Shown: positions 14,368-20,475 of the stretch, in pieces
How the letters are laid out: each line of letters opens with the position of its first letter
How positions within the stretch are numbered: position 1 is the stretch's first letter
Source of the DNA: a virus
Direction: 5' to 3' (one strand)
Length of the DNA: 43,679 nucleotides
IMG/VR virus record: IMGVR_UViG_3300038563_000002
Span: 1-43,679 of that record
Notes under the pieces: model-generated
Seen by the model: the letters and a program-made list of their open reading frames with translations, nothing else
Told to the model about the DNA's origin: nothing
The model's database searches: none
Program-made: the position numbers and the translations under genes

Positions 14368-14448
14368 CTAGCCCTCCACGAACGCTATCAAGATCCAGGC
14401 ACAGCAGACGATTGCTGTCACCAGTTCAAGCAAATCATTGGGGCTCAT
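14368..14448 (-). CDS. Tiny single-helix membrane peptide (26 aa)
   Basis: A 26-aa frame, start MSPNDLLELVTAIVCCAWIL, has an acidic amphipathic head and one membrane helix with a double cysteine. GGGGAGGT precedes the ATG, which overlaps the stop of the upstream gene (ATGA). The stop is 4 bp before the lipoprotein start. Confidence 0.6.
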   Translation of the reverse strand: MSPNDLLELVTAIVCCAWILIAFVEG

Positions 14449-14669
14449 ACCTCCCCCCAATAGCTTTGCCAGTTGTTCCAAGCCTGTTCAGGCGACATGC
14501 CCGAGGCAGTCAATGTGCTGACATCGTTTGGCCGGTAGCACAGCCACAACGCACCGCGCAGTGGTCCCCGGATGTGCAGCTTGCGGGCGCGCCTTGCGGC
14601 CTCTACACGATCGTCTATCGTGGCGTAGAAGAGGGCCATGCCCACCGGCACAGTATCTGGAATGCTCAT
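14445..14669 (-). CDS. Small hypothetical protein (74 aa)
   Basis: The 74-aa product begins MSIPDTVPVGMALFYATIDD and ends in a helical, tryptophan-bearing part (SPEQAWNNWQSYWGEV). The first codon lies in a TAATG overlap with the upstream stop, and GAGGG is 7 nt upstream of it, which favours this ATG over one 6 nt earlier. A basic central stretch (EAARRARKLHIRGPLRG) could touch nucleic acid. The function is unknown. Confidence 0.65.
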   Translation of the reverse strand: MSIPDTVPVGMALFYATIDDRVEAARRARKLHIRGPLRGALWLCYRPNDVSTLTASGMSPEQAWNNWQSYWGEV

Positions 14670-14851
14670 TACCATACCCTCTTTAGGTCTTGCGCGGCCT
14701 TTAGCACATCGGCGGGCAGACGCAGCACGATGATAGAATTAAACCCTGAGCTGTGAATCTGGACTAGGTAGTCCGCCCAGCCAAGTTCGTTGAGGCGCTT
14801 CACCGCGCCGTGCGTGTTGTCGCCGAAGTTCATTGAGTACAGGACGTTCAC
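14669..14851 (-). CDS. Small hypothetical protein (60 aa)
   Basis: The 60-aa product starts at GTG 14851 in a GTGA overlap with the upstream stop (MNVLYSMNFGDNTHGAVKRL) and has a regular alpha/beta pattern (DYLVQIHSSGFNSIIVLRLP). The tight overlaps on both sides support translation. It may be one small domain; no family is recognised. Confidence 0.6.
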   Translation of the reverse strand: MNVLYSMNFGDNTHGAVKRLNELGWADYLVQIHSSGFNSIIVLRLPADVLKAAQDLKRVW

Positions 14852-15030
14852 AATTCACCATCCTGCAGCCTACGGGCTGCGCGTTCGTTTTTGCGGATAC
14901 CGTCAATGTAGCATTCGACACGCCAGCCCAACGGCCCGCGCTTGACCAGGACGCGAACGCCCGTCGCCTTGTCTTCTGCCATGAGCTGGCCGCTGTGCCT
15001 GGCCAGGCGAATCAAGTCATTTAGAGTCAT
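14848..15030 (-). CDS. Small basic hypothetical protein (60 aa)
   Basis: The 60-aa product begins MTLNDLIRLARHSGQLMAED and has a short beta core (GVRVLVKRGPLGWRVECYID) and a basic tail (RKNERAARRLQ). The net positive charge hints at nucleic-acid contact without proof. GAGGAT precedes the ATG. It starts 2 bp after the clamp-like gene, so the two are probably co-translated. Confidence 0.6.
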   Translation of the reverse strand: MTLNDLIRLARHSGQLMAEDKATGVRVLVKRGPLGWRVECYIDGIRKNERAARRLQDGEL

Positions 15031-15032
15031 GG

Positions 15033-15668
15033 TTAGATCCTCGTCGGCATGACGATAACAGCGGCCTCGACTACGCCGACGGGCAGCGCGCCAGGCTTTA
15101 GCAACATGGATTCGCTAGCACCGTGGAGCGTCATGGTTACGCCTGCATACTTGCTGGAATCGAAAGCCCCGCATGCCTTGCTGGCCGCTGCCATGTAGTC
15201 GGCATTGAACCCTATCGTTTCGGTGGCTGTCGGCCTAGCGCCCGACTTGCACACGCGGCGCCAGTCGGGGTAATGGCCTTTGATGGTACGGCACACAATG
15301 GCGCGCCCGTCGCCTGCAATGACGGTCAGGACCGGCTCAATAGCGGGTACGGCGTTATCGTCGCCCTCGCTGAATCGAATGTCACAGAAGCCGGTAGACT
15401 TGGCTGGCATGGCCGAAAACAACAGCTTGATATCCGTCGTTTCGACGATGAATTGAATGCCTTTGTGCTGGCCTTCGGCGTACGGCGCGGACTTGATAAT
15501 GTCGTCAGCTATTTCAACGTATGCCATGCGGTGGCCGTCTGTGCCTACCATGATAAGGCCCGTAGGGACGAACTCGAACAACACGCCGTTCAGGTAATAG
15601 CGGATATCCTTCTGTGCAGCCGCGTGCATGGCGAACTTCAAAGCGGCAACGAACGTTGACTGTTTCAT
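15033..15668 (-). CDS. Two-domain beta sliding clamp-like protein
   Basis: The 211-aa protein matches domains II and III of the bacterial DNA polymerase III beta subunit (DnaN, about 366 aa) but lacks domain I. Residues 22-49 carry the signature IRYYLNGVLFE ... VGTDGHRMA. The middle has HYPDWRRV, matching the FPDYRRV of DnaN. The C-terminus is VIVMPTRI, matching VVMPMRL. These three elements form the hydrophobic pocket where clamp-binding peptides dock, so partner binding should be kept. Rings need six domains: a dimer of three-domain chains, or here three two-domain chains, as in PCNA. Its own ATG has only a weak upstream site. It is near the promoter-proximal end of the early block. Confidence 0.75.
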   Translation of the reverse strand: MKQSTFVAALKFAMHAAAQKDIRYYLNGVLFEFVPTGLIMVGTDGHRMAYVEIADDIIKSAPYAEGQHKGIQFIVETTDIKLLFSAMPAKSTGFCDIRFSEGDDNAVPAIEPVLTVIAGDGRAIVCRTIKGHYPDWRRVCKSGARPTATETIGFNADYMAAASKACGAFDSSKYAGVTMTLHGASESMLLKPGALPVGVVEAAVIVMPTRI

Positions 15669-15712
15669 GGTGATAGCCTCATTTAGTTATTGTGATTTGC
15701 TTAAATCTAAAA

Positions 15713-15916
15713 CTAGCCCTGGCAGCCGTCACACTTGCCAATCTGGCCGGGCTCTAGCGTGCACTGGCACACGTCGCACAGTTCAGCGTCGTCGCCAATG
15801 GTCCAGCCAGCTGCGCGCACGATGTCGGCAATCTGGTCTAGCGTATCTGGCGTCCAGGGGGTTTGCGCAAGCTGGTCTGCTATCAGGTCCAGCGCAACTG
15901 CCATGCTAATGCTCAT
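15713..15916 (-). CDS. Small zinc-finger protein (67 aa)
   Basis: The 67-aa product has an N-terminal helical part (MSISMAVALDLIADQLAQTP, then DTLDQIADIVRAAGW) and a C-terminal zinc finger with four cysteines (ELCDVCQC ... GKCDGCQG). GTGAGG lies 9 nt before the ATG. This is a typical early, promoter-proximal regulator or adaptor size, but no function is known. Confidence 0.6.
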   Translation of the reverse strand: MSISMAVALDLIADQLAQTPWTPDTLDQIADIVRAAGWTIGDDAELCDVCQCTLEPGQIGKCDGCQG

Positions 15917-16028
15917 GATGAAAGCCTCACTTTAGATTTAGATATGTTTTAAATGCCGTCCCTGGCACAGTGGATATCAGGCTACCAGTTTCAGCGCCTG
16001 TGCCAATGCATCGTTCTTCAGCGTAGTG

Positions 16029-16046
16029 CCTGGCATAATTGCCAGG
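16029..16046. other. Perfect 7-bp hairpin
   Basis: CCTGGCA-TAAT-TGCCAGG lies in the 138-bp gap between the zinc-finger gene and the next upstream gene. No T-run follows on either strand. It could be an RNA processing or stability element; the rest of the gap holds only a 19-codon frame that I do not call. Confidence 0.4.
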
Positions 16047-16054
16047 ACCGTTCG

Positions 16055-16279
16055 TCAGTAGCCAGCCCAATCGCGCAGGGCTTTGAAGTTGGCGAACTGT
16101 TTGATAGTGCTATAAGGCGTGACGCTACCATCTGCCTGGCGCTGCGTACCCGATTCCAGCACAGTGACAACGTGACAGTCTGGATACCATTCGGTTGACC
16201 AGCTAAACCAGTCGTGTGACTTGGCCCAGGCTACCTGCTGCGCCGTAAGGCCAGTGTTTAATGCGGTTGATGTACTCAT
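16055..16279 (-). CDS. Hypothetical early protein (74 aa)
   Basis: The 74-aa product begins MSTSTALNTGLTAQQVAWAK, with aromatic-rich HDWFSWSTEWYPDCHVVTVL and a helical C-terminus (TIKQFANFKALRDWAGY). GTGGAGA precedes the ATG at 16279. It is the second gene after the leftward promoter, the place where phages often put host-takeover proteins; its own function is unknown. Confidence 0.6.
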   Translation of the reverse strand: MSTSTALNTGLTAQQVAWAKSHDWFSWSTEWYPDCHVVTVLESGTQRQADGSVTPYSTIKQFANFKALRDWAGY

Positions 16280-16354
16280 GGTGTTCTCCACTATCCAGCT
16301 CCGCGCAGGGCTTGTCAGTTGTTGTGTGCTTTGGCTTCTAATGTGCCTAAGCCC

Positions 16355-16618
16355 TTAATAGGCATAGCCTGAGTCAAGCTTCTTGCACAATGATGCTACA
16401 GCGGTGCAAGACATGGCCAGCGATTGAGTGCTGTCTACATACATCAGCTTACCGCGGAGCGTGCCTTCTTCGAGCTGGTAGCGGTACAGGCTGATAACCT
16501 GGAGGCTTACCACGTCGGTCAGCACAATCAAGCGGCTACCGACCAGGGAATGCACGTTGTAGGTATGACCGGCTTGCAGATGGTCATAGTGGTCGAGGGC
16601 TTTTATGGTGGTTTTCAT
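16355..16618 (-). CDS. Hypothetical first early gene product (87 aa)
   Basis: The 87-aa product begins MKTTIKALDHYDHLQAGHTY and looks beta-rich (SLVGSRLIVLTDVVSLQVIS, YRYQLEEGTLRGKLM). It ends with a cysteine-bearing helix. It is the first gene after the leftward promoter, about 45 bp downstream of the -10 box, with AAGGAA before the ATG. Its stop lies inside a TGCCTA...TAGGCA inverted repeat (16344-16364) without a T-run. The function is unknown; promoter-proximal position suggests early host interaction. Confidence 0.6.
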   Translation of the reverse strand: MKTTIKALDHYDHLQAGHTYNVHSLVGSRLIVLTDVVSLQVISLYRYQLEEGTLRGKLMYVDSTQSLAMSCTAVASLCKKLDSGYAY

Positions 16619-16662
16619 GGCCGTGTTCCTTTTGGTTCGTTGGTGTTGTCTTGCTTAAGGTA

Positions 16663-16691
16663 ACTATAGGACATGGGTGGAGGATTGCCAG
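16663..16691 (-). promoter_or_regulatory. Leftward sigma70-type promoter
   Basis: Read on the minus strand, CTGGCA (-35) and TATAGT (-10) are separated by 17 bp, ending about 45 bp before the first leftward gene. Four and five of six bases match consensus. It is the best candidate to drive the whole minus-strand block with host RNA polymerase. Confidence 0.6.
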
Positions 16692-16777
16692 TCGATAATG
16701 ATACCGTTGGTCGGATGTGCTTGGGGCTGGGTATTACGCACTATGCGCGATGCATACGGGTTGGGGGTAGCTATGTG

Positions 16778-17017
16778 TTTAGCACGGGGCGCCTCTAGCA
16801 CAAGGCTTGTGGCTTAGCACAGCGGCTGGTATTACAGCTATACAGTTCTTTTATAGAAAGAGTCTATAAAAATAGATAAAACCCCCTATATATATCCCTT
16901 AGCTTTCCGGTATAGGGCGGATGCGTATTGTGTGTATGGATCTGTATGGTGGATAGGCCCGATCACTGTGCTAAGCCCCATGCTAGAGCGCCGCGTGCCC
17001 TATTCACTGTGCTAAGC
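16778..17017. repeat. Iteron- or operator-like repeats
   Basis: TCACTGTGCTAAGC occurs exactly twice in direct orientation (16963-16976 and 17004-17017, 41 bp apart). Its core in reverse, GCTTAGCACAG, is at 16812-16822. Shorter TAGCAC copies are at 16780-16785 and 16796-16801. The copies flank the AT-rich inverted repeat, as expected for initiator or repressor sites. Confidence 0.65.
16849..16871. repeat. AT-rich perfect inverted repeat
   Basis: TTTTATAGA-AAGAG-TCTATAAAA is a perfect 9-bp inverted repeat with a 5-nt loop, followed by more A/T (to about 16905). Placed between the iteron-like elements, it could be a DNA-unwinding element or a regulator site. Confidence 0.6.
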
Positions 17018-17123
17018 GCCCAATACGTATAGTCTAGCGCCATTACCTAAGATAATACGGGTTGTATCTGTATACCTGTATACCTCAGAGTTAAGCCCTA
17101 ACTACCGTTCATCTAACTCCACG

Positions 17124-17152
17124 TTGACAGCGCTACGATCATGGGCTATACG
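17124..17152 (+). promoter_or_regulatory. Rightward sigma70-type promoter
   Basis: TTGACA (perfect -35), a 17-bp spacer and TATACG (-10) on the plus strand. It is the strongest promoter match in the window and points at the late or rightward block. Confidence 0.7.
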
Positions 17153-17217
17153 CGAGGGGCTGGAAGGCGCAGGCCAGGGCGCGAAGGCTCTAGCTCGCGG
17201 GTCTTGGGGGTTTGGAA

Positions 17218-17226
17218 TGTTATACT
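17218..17226 (+). promoter_or_regulatory. Extended -10 promoter candidate
   Basis: TGTTATACT fits an extended -10 box (TGnTATAAT with one mismatch). No good -35 lies upstream. It would give a second rightward start. Confidence 0.4.
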
Positions 17227-17345
17227 ATAGCGACTGGCGGCGTAAAACCGACCCGTACGGTGGAGGGGTATCCGTCCTTTTTTCTTAGCTCTGAACTGTG
17301 ACCGGCCCACCTAACCCTATGATTTCTAAAATAAAATTTTTAGAG

Positions 17346-17374
17346 TTTACTAGCGTTTAGTTATGTAGTAAAAT
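17346..17374 (+). promoter_or_regulatory. Promoter candidate before HNH gene
   Basis: TTTACT, a 17-bp spacer and TAAAAT in an A/T-rich stretch, about 35 bp before the HNH start. The endonuclease gene may have brought its own promoter. Confidence 0.5.
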
Positions 17375-17409
17375 AGAAAGTACGCAAACAAAAGAAAGGC
17401 CGATTAAAA

Positions 17410-18135
17410 ATGACCAGACACTGTGCCTACTGCGATATGCCCATAGCCCGAGGGACTGAGCGCCGCGTGTATTGCTCGCTAACCTGCAAGAAAAGGTTTC
17501 ACAAGTGGGGCGGTAAGCTCTCAGATTTAGGCGTAAAGCCGGGGGAGGGTAATGCTGTAGTAGCGGCGTGCGCCATATGCGGTAGCGAATTTAGTACAGT
17601 GTTAGTCACGGCTAAAACATGTGGTTCTGAGTGCAGGAAGATTATGGGGTTCAATAAGGCTGGCGGCAAAGAGGCTTACTTGGCTGCACGCAGAAACCCA
17701 GCCGCCAGGAAGCTCAAGGACCACACAGGCGATGATCATTTACGGGGGCGGTACACGCAGAAAGGCATACTAGCTGGCATGCAGTCATCTGCGGTAGACA
17801 GGCGGCTCGAGTGGGCAGTAAGTGTGGACTACCTAGACGATCTGCTCGATGCCCAGCAGTGCAGATGCGCGCTGACTGGAGTATCGCTGAGCCAAGGTAG
17901 CGGATTGTTTAAGAACAATGTAAAAATACCAGGCGCCGGGGGTAAGTCAAACCGCTACATAGGCCGTACCATGTCCTTGGACCGTATAGACTCGAGCAAA
18001 GGCTACGTCGAAGGTAACGTGCAATGGGTGCACAAAGACATCAATATCGCCAAGGCTTGCTTGTCAAATGACCAGTTCGTTTCGATGTGTCTAAACGTTA
18101 TAGTTCATATGACTAAAGGGTTGGTAAACGTTTAA
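17410..18135 (+). CDS. HNH endonuclease with N-terminal zinc knuckles
   Basis: The 241-aa protein has two N-terminal cysteine clusters (HCAYCDM ... YCSLTCKKRFHKW, and CAICGSEF ... CGSECRK) that look like zinc fingers. A C-terminal nuclease core follows with TMSLDRIDSSKGYVEGNVQW and VHKDINIAKACLSNDQF, the layout of free-standing phage HNH enzymes. It should make a site-specific DNA cut. It stands at the edge of the divergent control region with its own promoter candidate and AAAGG before the ATG. Codon use is richer in A/T-ending codons and AGG than in the neighbouring structural genes, consistent with horizontal gain. Confidence 0.8.
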   Translation: MTRHCAYCDMPIARGTERRVYCSLTCKKRFHKWGGKLSDLGVKPGEGNAVVAACAICGSEFSTVLVTAKTCGSECRKIMGFNKAGGKEAYLAARRNPAARKLKDHTGDDHLRGRYTQKGILAGMQSSAVDRRLEWAVSVDYLDDLLDAQQCRCALTGVSLSQGSGLFKNNVKIPGAGGKSNRYIGRTMSLDRIDSSKGYVEGNVQWVHKDINIAKACLSNDQFVSMCLNVIVHMTKGLVNV

Positions 18136-18277
18136 CAAACTACTTGACCCAAAACGCCAAGACAGCGAAACTGTGCCCCAGGCCGGTCAGCCTCTAAACG
18201 ACCAGCGCCAAGGATGCGGGAACATCGACCCGCCAGCCCGCACATGCGGAACCACCCCTCCCGACACGGTGCTAGGC

Positions 18278-18499
18278 ATGAACCTGAACAAATACGACAG
18301 CCGAGGTTTTCTGTACACAGCCGAGGAAGCGGCGCAGCGTGCGCATGACATCTTCGGCGTGAACCATCTGGTGCTTGGGTACGAAGCTGGCCCAAAGCTC
18401 GAGGCTAACGGCCTACGACTTCCCCGCACGCCCGTCAAGCCGTACAATGTCGGTCGTAACGCAGCCAAACGCGCTGCCGTCAAGTCCTGGAGTAGCTGA
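18278..18499 (+). CDS. Small basic hypothetical protein (73 aa)
   Basis: The 73-aa product begins MNLNKYDSRGFLYTAEEAAQ and ends with a basic stretch (KPYNVGRNAAKRAAVKSWSS). The frame is open from 18173, but upstream residues look random. The ribosome-binding site before ATG 18278 is weak. It precedes a small membrane protein gene by 1 bp and may be a minor member of the lysis segment. The 140 bp upstream, after the HNH gene, contain no feature I can support. Confidence 0.45.
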   Translation: MNLNKYDSRGFLYTAEEAAQRAHDIFGVNHLVLGYEAGPKLEANGLRLPRTPVKPYNVGRNAAKRAAVKSWSS

Positions 18500-18500
18500 C

Positions 18501-18632
18501 ATGTTTGATTCACTGCAAGCCCTGGTAGTAAAAGCGAAAGCTTGGTACGACTCCAAGACCCCGATCGACAAGCTGACTTACATTGTGGCCCTCTGTGCCG
18601 CTGCGTATGCCGGCCTGCTGTTCTTCGGGTAG
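18501..18632 (+). CDS. Small membrane protein, holin candidate (43 aa)
   Basis: The 43-aa product begins MFDSLQALVVKAKAWYDSKT and ends with one hydrophobic helix (LTYIVALCAAAYAGLLFFG). GGAG lies 9 nt before the ATG. An amphipathic N-terminal helix and one membrane helix just upstream of the endolysin gene fit a small class III-type holin or antiholin; this is inference from size and place. Confidence 0.55.
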   Translation: MFDSLQALVVKAKAWYDSKTPIDKLTYIVALCAAAYAGLLFFG

Positions 18633-18638
18633 CCCGCC

Positions 18639-18824
18639 ATGATTTGGGGTATTTTCCTGCTGATCTGCTTCGTCGCAGGGATTGCGGCGTCAGTGGTCAT
18701 ATTCGCCATTGCCGCGCTGCTGCTGTGGGAATGGGTAGACAAGGGTCTGCCGAACAACTGGCGGCGCAATGAACAAGCGGGAGGACTGGATGAACAAGAA
18801 GAGCGTTTCAGCAAATGGGATTGA
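18639..18824 (+). CDS. Small membrane protein in lysis cassette (61 aa)
   Basis: The 61-aa product is hydrophobic for its first 33 residues (IWGIFLLICFVAGIAASVVI, then FAIAALLLWEWV), enough for one long or two short membrane helices. A charged cytoplasmic-type tail follows (NWRRNEQAGGLDEQEERFSK). It overlaps the endolysin start by 35 nt. With the 43-aa neighbour it may form the holin pair serving the endolysin; an i-spanin role is less likely because no coiled coil is visible. Confidence 0.6.
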   Translation: MIWGIFLLICFVAGIAASVVIFAIAALLLWEWVDKGLPNNWRRNEQAGGLDEQEERFSKWD

Positions 18825-19305
18825 AGTCGCCAAGCACTATGAGGGTTGTAGGCTCGAGGCATATCCTGATCCGGGTAGTAAGGACGGCCACCCCTGGACG
18901 ATTGGCTATGGTCATACAGGCCCGGAAGTCAGGAAGGGTTTGGTTTGGACGCAATCTAAGGCCGATGCGGTATTCCCGGTGGATATTGGTTCGTTTGAGC
19001 GCGACGTTATCTCGCTTGTCACGGTACCGCTTACGCAAGGCCAGTTCGACGCCCTTGTGCTGTTCGCCATGAATTGTGGGAGCGACATCGACGCCGATAG
19101 CCTGGCAGAAGGCTTGGGTGATTCCACTCTACTGCGCCTGCTGAACGAAGGCGATTACTCGGGAGCCCGCGAAGAGTTCGCCAAGTGGGTCAAGAACGAC
19201 GGCAAGACCATGCTGGGTCTGAAGCGCCGTCGCAGAAGCGAACAGGGCTTGTGGGATGGCCTGGACGCAAAAGCCGCTATTGCTGTAGGAGCGAGAGTTC
19301 GATGA
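18790..19305 (+). CDS. Endolysin, T4-type lysozyme (GH24 muramidase)
   Basis: The 171-aa protein cleaves the glycan bond between MurNAc and GlcNAc in peptidoglycan at the end of infection. The catalytic triad of T4 lysozyme is visible: E18 in KHYEGCRLEAY, D27 in the PDPGSKDG loop, and T37 in WTIGYGH. Helical C-terminal signatures (LTQGQFDALVLFAMNCG, GLKRRRRSEQGLW) match the family, and the length is usual. There is no signal peptide, so a holin is needed. I chose ATG 18790 because GGGAGGA lies just upstream; ATG 18769 adds seven residues. The stop overlaps the next gene (ATGA). Confidence 0.92.
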   Translation: MNKKSVSANGIEVAKHYEGCRLEAYPDPGSKDGHPWTIGYGHTGPEVRKGLVWTQSKADAVFPVDIGSFERDVISLVTVPLTQGQFDALVLFAMNCGSDIDADSLAEGLGDSTLLRLLNEGDYSGAREEFAKWVKNDGKTMLGLKRRRRSEQGLWDGLDAKAAIAVGARVR

Positions 19306-19496
19306 AAACTTATCAGGTTATTTCACACTTCGGTACGATCCATATCAAAGCCGACAAAGTTGTAGAGGTGGACACTAATACCAGCCGCGAGCTTAATTTC
19401 TACCGGGGCGAAGAGTTGGTTGCTTCGTTCAACGGCTGGAATGGCTGGCTCGAGTTGCTAGCGGCTGAAGTACCATGTCAGGCGATCTGCAAATGA
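19302..19496 (+). CDS. Small protein, first of a paralogous pair (64 aa)
   Basis: The 64-aa product begins MKTYQVISHFGTIHIKADKV and carries FYRGEELVASFNGWNGWLEL near its end. The next gene has the same start (MKTYQV), the same central F-Y-(R/D) stretch and the same GW-x-EL ending, so the two are tandem duplicates that have diverged. Starts and stops overlap by ATGA on both sides. They look like single small beta-rich domains of unknown function, placed between endolysin and nuclease genes. Confidence 0.65.
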   Translation: MKTYQVISHFGTIHIKADKVVEVDTNTSRELNFYRGEELVASFNGWNGWLELLAAEVPCQAICK

Positions 19497-19696
19497 AAAC
19501 CTACCAAGTCGTGTTGACCAACTGCGATATCCTGCAAGTGAAGGCCATGTACGCCGAGCGCAACGGGCCGTATCTGTGCTTCTACGACAAGGAAAACATC
19601 GACAGTGGCGACGTCAAGGTGTTGGCCGAGTTCCGCGAGTGGGCCGGCTGGAACGAACTGGAAGAGGACAAGACGCCAATGGTATGCGACCAATGA
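19493..19696 (+). CDS. Small protein, second of a paralogous pair (67 aa)
   Basis: The 67-aa product begins MKTYQVVLTNCDILQVKAMY, and its end AEFREWAGWNELEEDKTPM parallels ASFNGWNGWLELLAAE of the gene before it. It differs by an added acidic tail. It is coupled by ATGA overlaps to both neighbours. No family is recognised; the pair might form a heterodimer. Confidence 0.65.
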   Translation: MKTYQVVLTNCDILQVKAMYAERNGPYLCFYDKENIDSGDVKVLAEFREWAGWNELEEDKTPMVCDQ

Positions 19697-19941
19697 GCCT
19701 AAAGGTCGCTGACTTGCCGATCGCGGTCCAACAGGATGCGATCGAATTTCTCGAAGCCGTGGTAGCCGACTTGAAATCCGGGGTTATCCCATCGGTAGCG
19801 CGGGGCGTACTGATAATGAACTTCGACAACGAGAAGTTCGCAGTATGGAACTTCGGGCCGAAGAACGGCGGTCCTTTCACGTCGCTGGCCATGTGCACAC
19901 TGGGGCAACAACTGTTCACTGATCTGATTTTGGGGGGTTGA
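19693..19941 (+). CDS. Small hypothetical protein (82 aa)
   Basis: The 82-aa product begins MSLKVADLPIAVQQDAIEFL and has an amphipathic helix (EFLEAVVADLKSGVIPSVAR). A beta part follows (RGVLIMNFDNEKFAVWNFGP). The start lies in an ATGA overlap and the stop is immediately followed by the nuclease gene. An in-frame ATG 9 nt earlier is less well placed. I do not recognise a family, but the tight coupling suggests a genuine gene of the late leader segment. Confidence 0.65.
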   Translation: MSLKVADLPIAVQQDAIEFLEAVVADLKSGVIPSVARGVLIMNFDNEKFAVWNFGPKNGGPFTSLAMCTLGQQLFTDLILGG

Positions 19942-20475
19942 ATGTCCGTACGAGTAACCTGCAACAACCCGCTGTGCGGCAAGGGCTTCATGGCCAAGCG
20001 CAGCAGTGCGTTGTTCTGCTCGTCACTGTGCCGGTCGGCTGCTCACAACGGAAAGGCACGCCAGCAGGCCATGAAGGACATCAACGAGACACTGGCGCCA
20101 GATGCGCCGGAGAAGGCCAAAGGGAAGGTTGGGGGGCGCTACGCGAAGCAAAAGGGGGAAAGAGGCGAACGGGAAGTCTGCGGTATCATCACTCGACTGA
20201 CGGGGGAGCCGTCCAAGCGCAAGCTGGGCCAGGCGCGGGACAGTGGCGGTGACGTGGATTGGGGGCCGTTCCTGCTGGAAGTGAAGGCCAGGCAAACAGT
20301 GTCTATGCCGGCCTGGCAAGAACAGGTTAGAATCGCTGCACACGAATCTGGCCAAGTTCCAGCAGTGGTATGGCGACGGAAGGGGGAAGAATTCTGGATT
20401 GCCGTACCTTTTGAGGAATTTATCAGCATTTTCAACACTTTAAGGCTTGCAGCCATGGGGGCGCAAGATGGCTGA
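19942..20475 (+). CDS. Zinc-finger PD-(D/E)XK nuclease, Holliday-junction-resolvase-like
   Basis: The 177-aa protein starts with a zinc finger (CNNPLCGKGF ... FCSSLCRSAAH, residues about 7-35). A basic linker and a nuclease domain follow (about 68-165): GERGEREVCGII, then SGGDVDWGPFLLEVKARQ, giving the E...D...E-x-K pattern of Hjc/VRR-type enzymes. Such enzymes cut branched DNA. Its place just before the terminase genes suggests it clears junctions from replicated DNA ahead of packaging, as T4 gp49 and T7 gp3 do by other folds; that role is inference. The stop overlaps the small terminase gene by 8 nt. Confidence 0.7.
   Translation: MSVRVTCNNPLCGKGFMAKRSSALFCSSLCRSAAHNGKARQQAMKDINETLAPDAPEKAKGKVGGRYAKQKGERGEREVCGIITRLTGEPSKRKLGQARDSGGDVDWGPFLLEVKARQTVSMPAWQEQVRIAAHESGQVPAVVWRRKGEEFWIAVPFEEFISIFNTLRLAAMGAQDG

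Larger units (their letters stand above)
16619..17409. other. Divergent non-coding control region (about 790 bp)
   Basis: No gene is supported here. The region holds promoters in both directions, an AT-rich stretch near 16840-16905 and several copies of a TAGCAC/GTGCTA-type element. Palindromic GTATAC doublets lie near 17070-17090. It is the only long gap in the genome and the point where transcription diverges, so replication start and early regulation probably both lie here. Confidence 0.75.

Noticed and set aside
17258-17284. Terminator before the rightward HNH gene (T-run at about 17278-17283)
   Set aside because: Only a 4-bp stem (ACGG/CCGT) can form before the T-run, too weak for a confident call.
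16619-17409. tRNA or other structured RNA gene in the long gap
   Set aside because: I could not find a cloverleaf or a conserved tRNA T-arm on either strand; the GTATAC doublets and repeats explain the visible structure.
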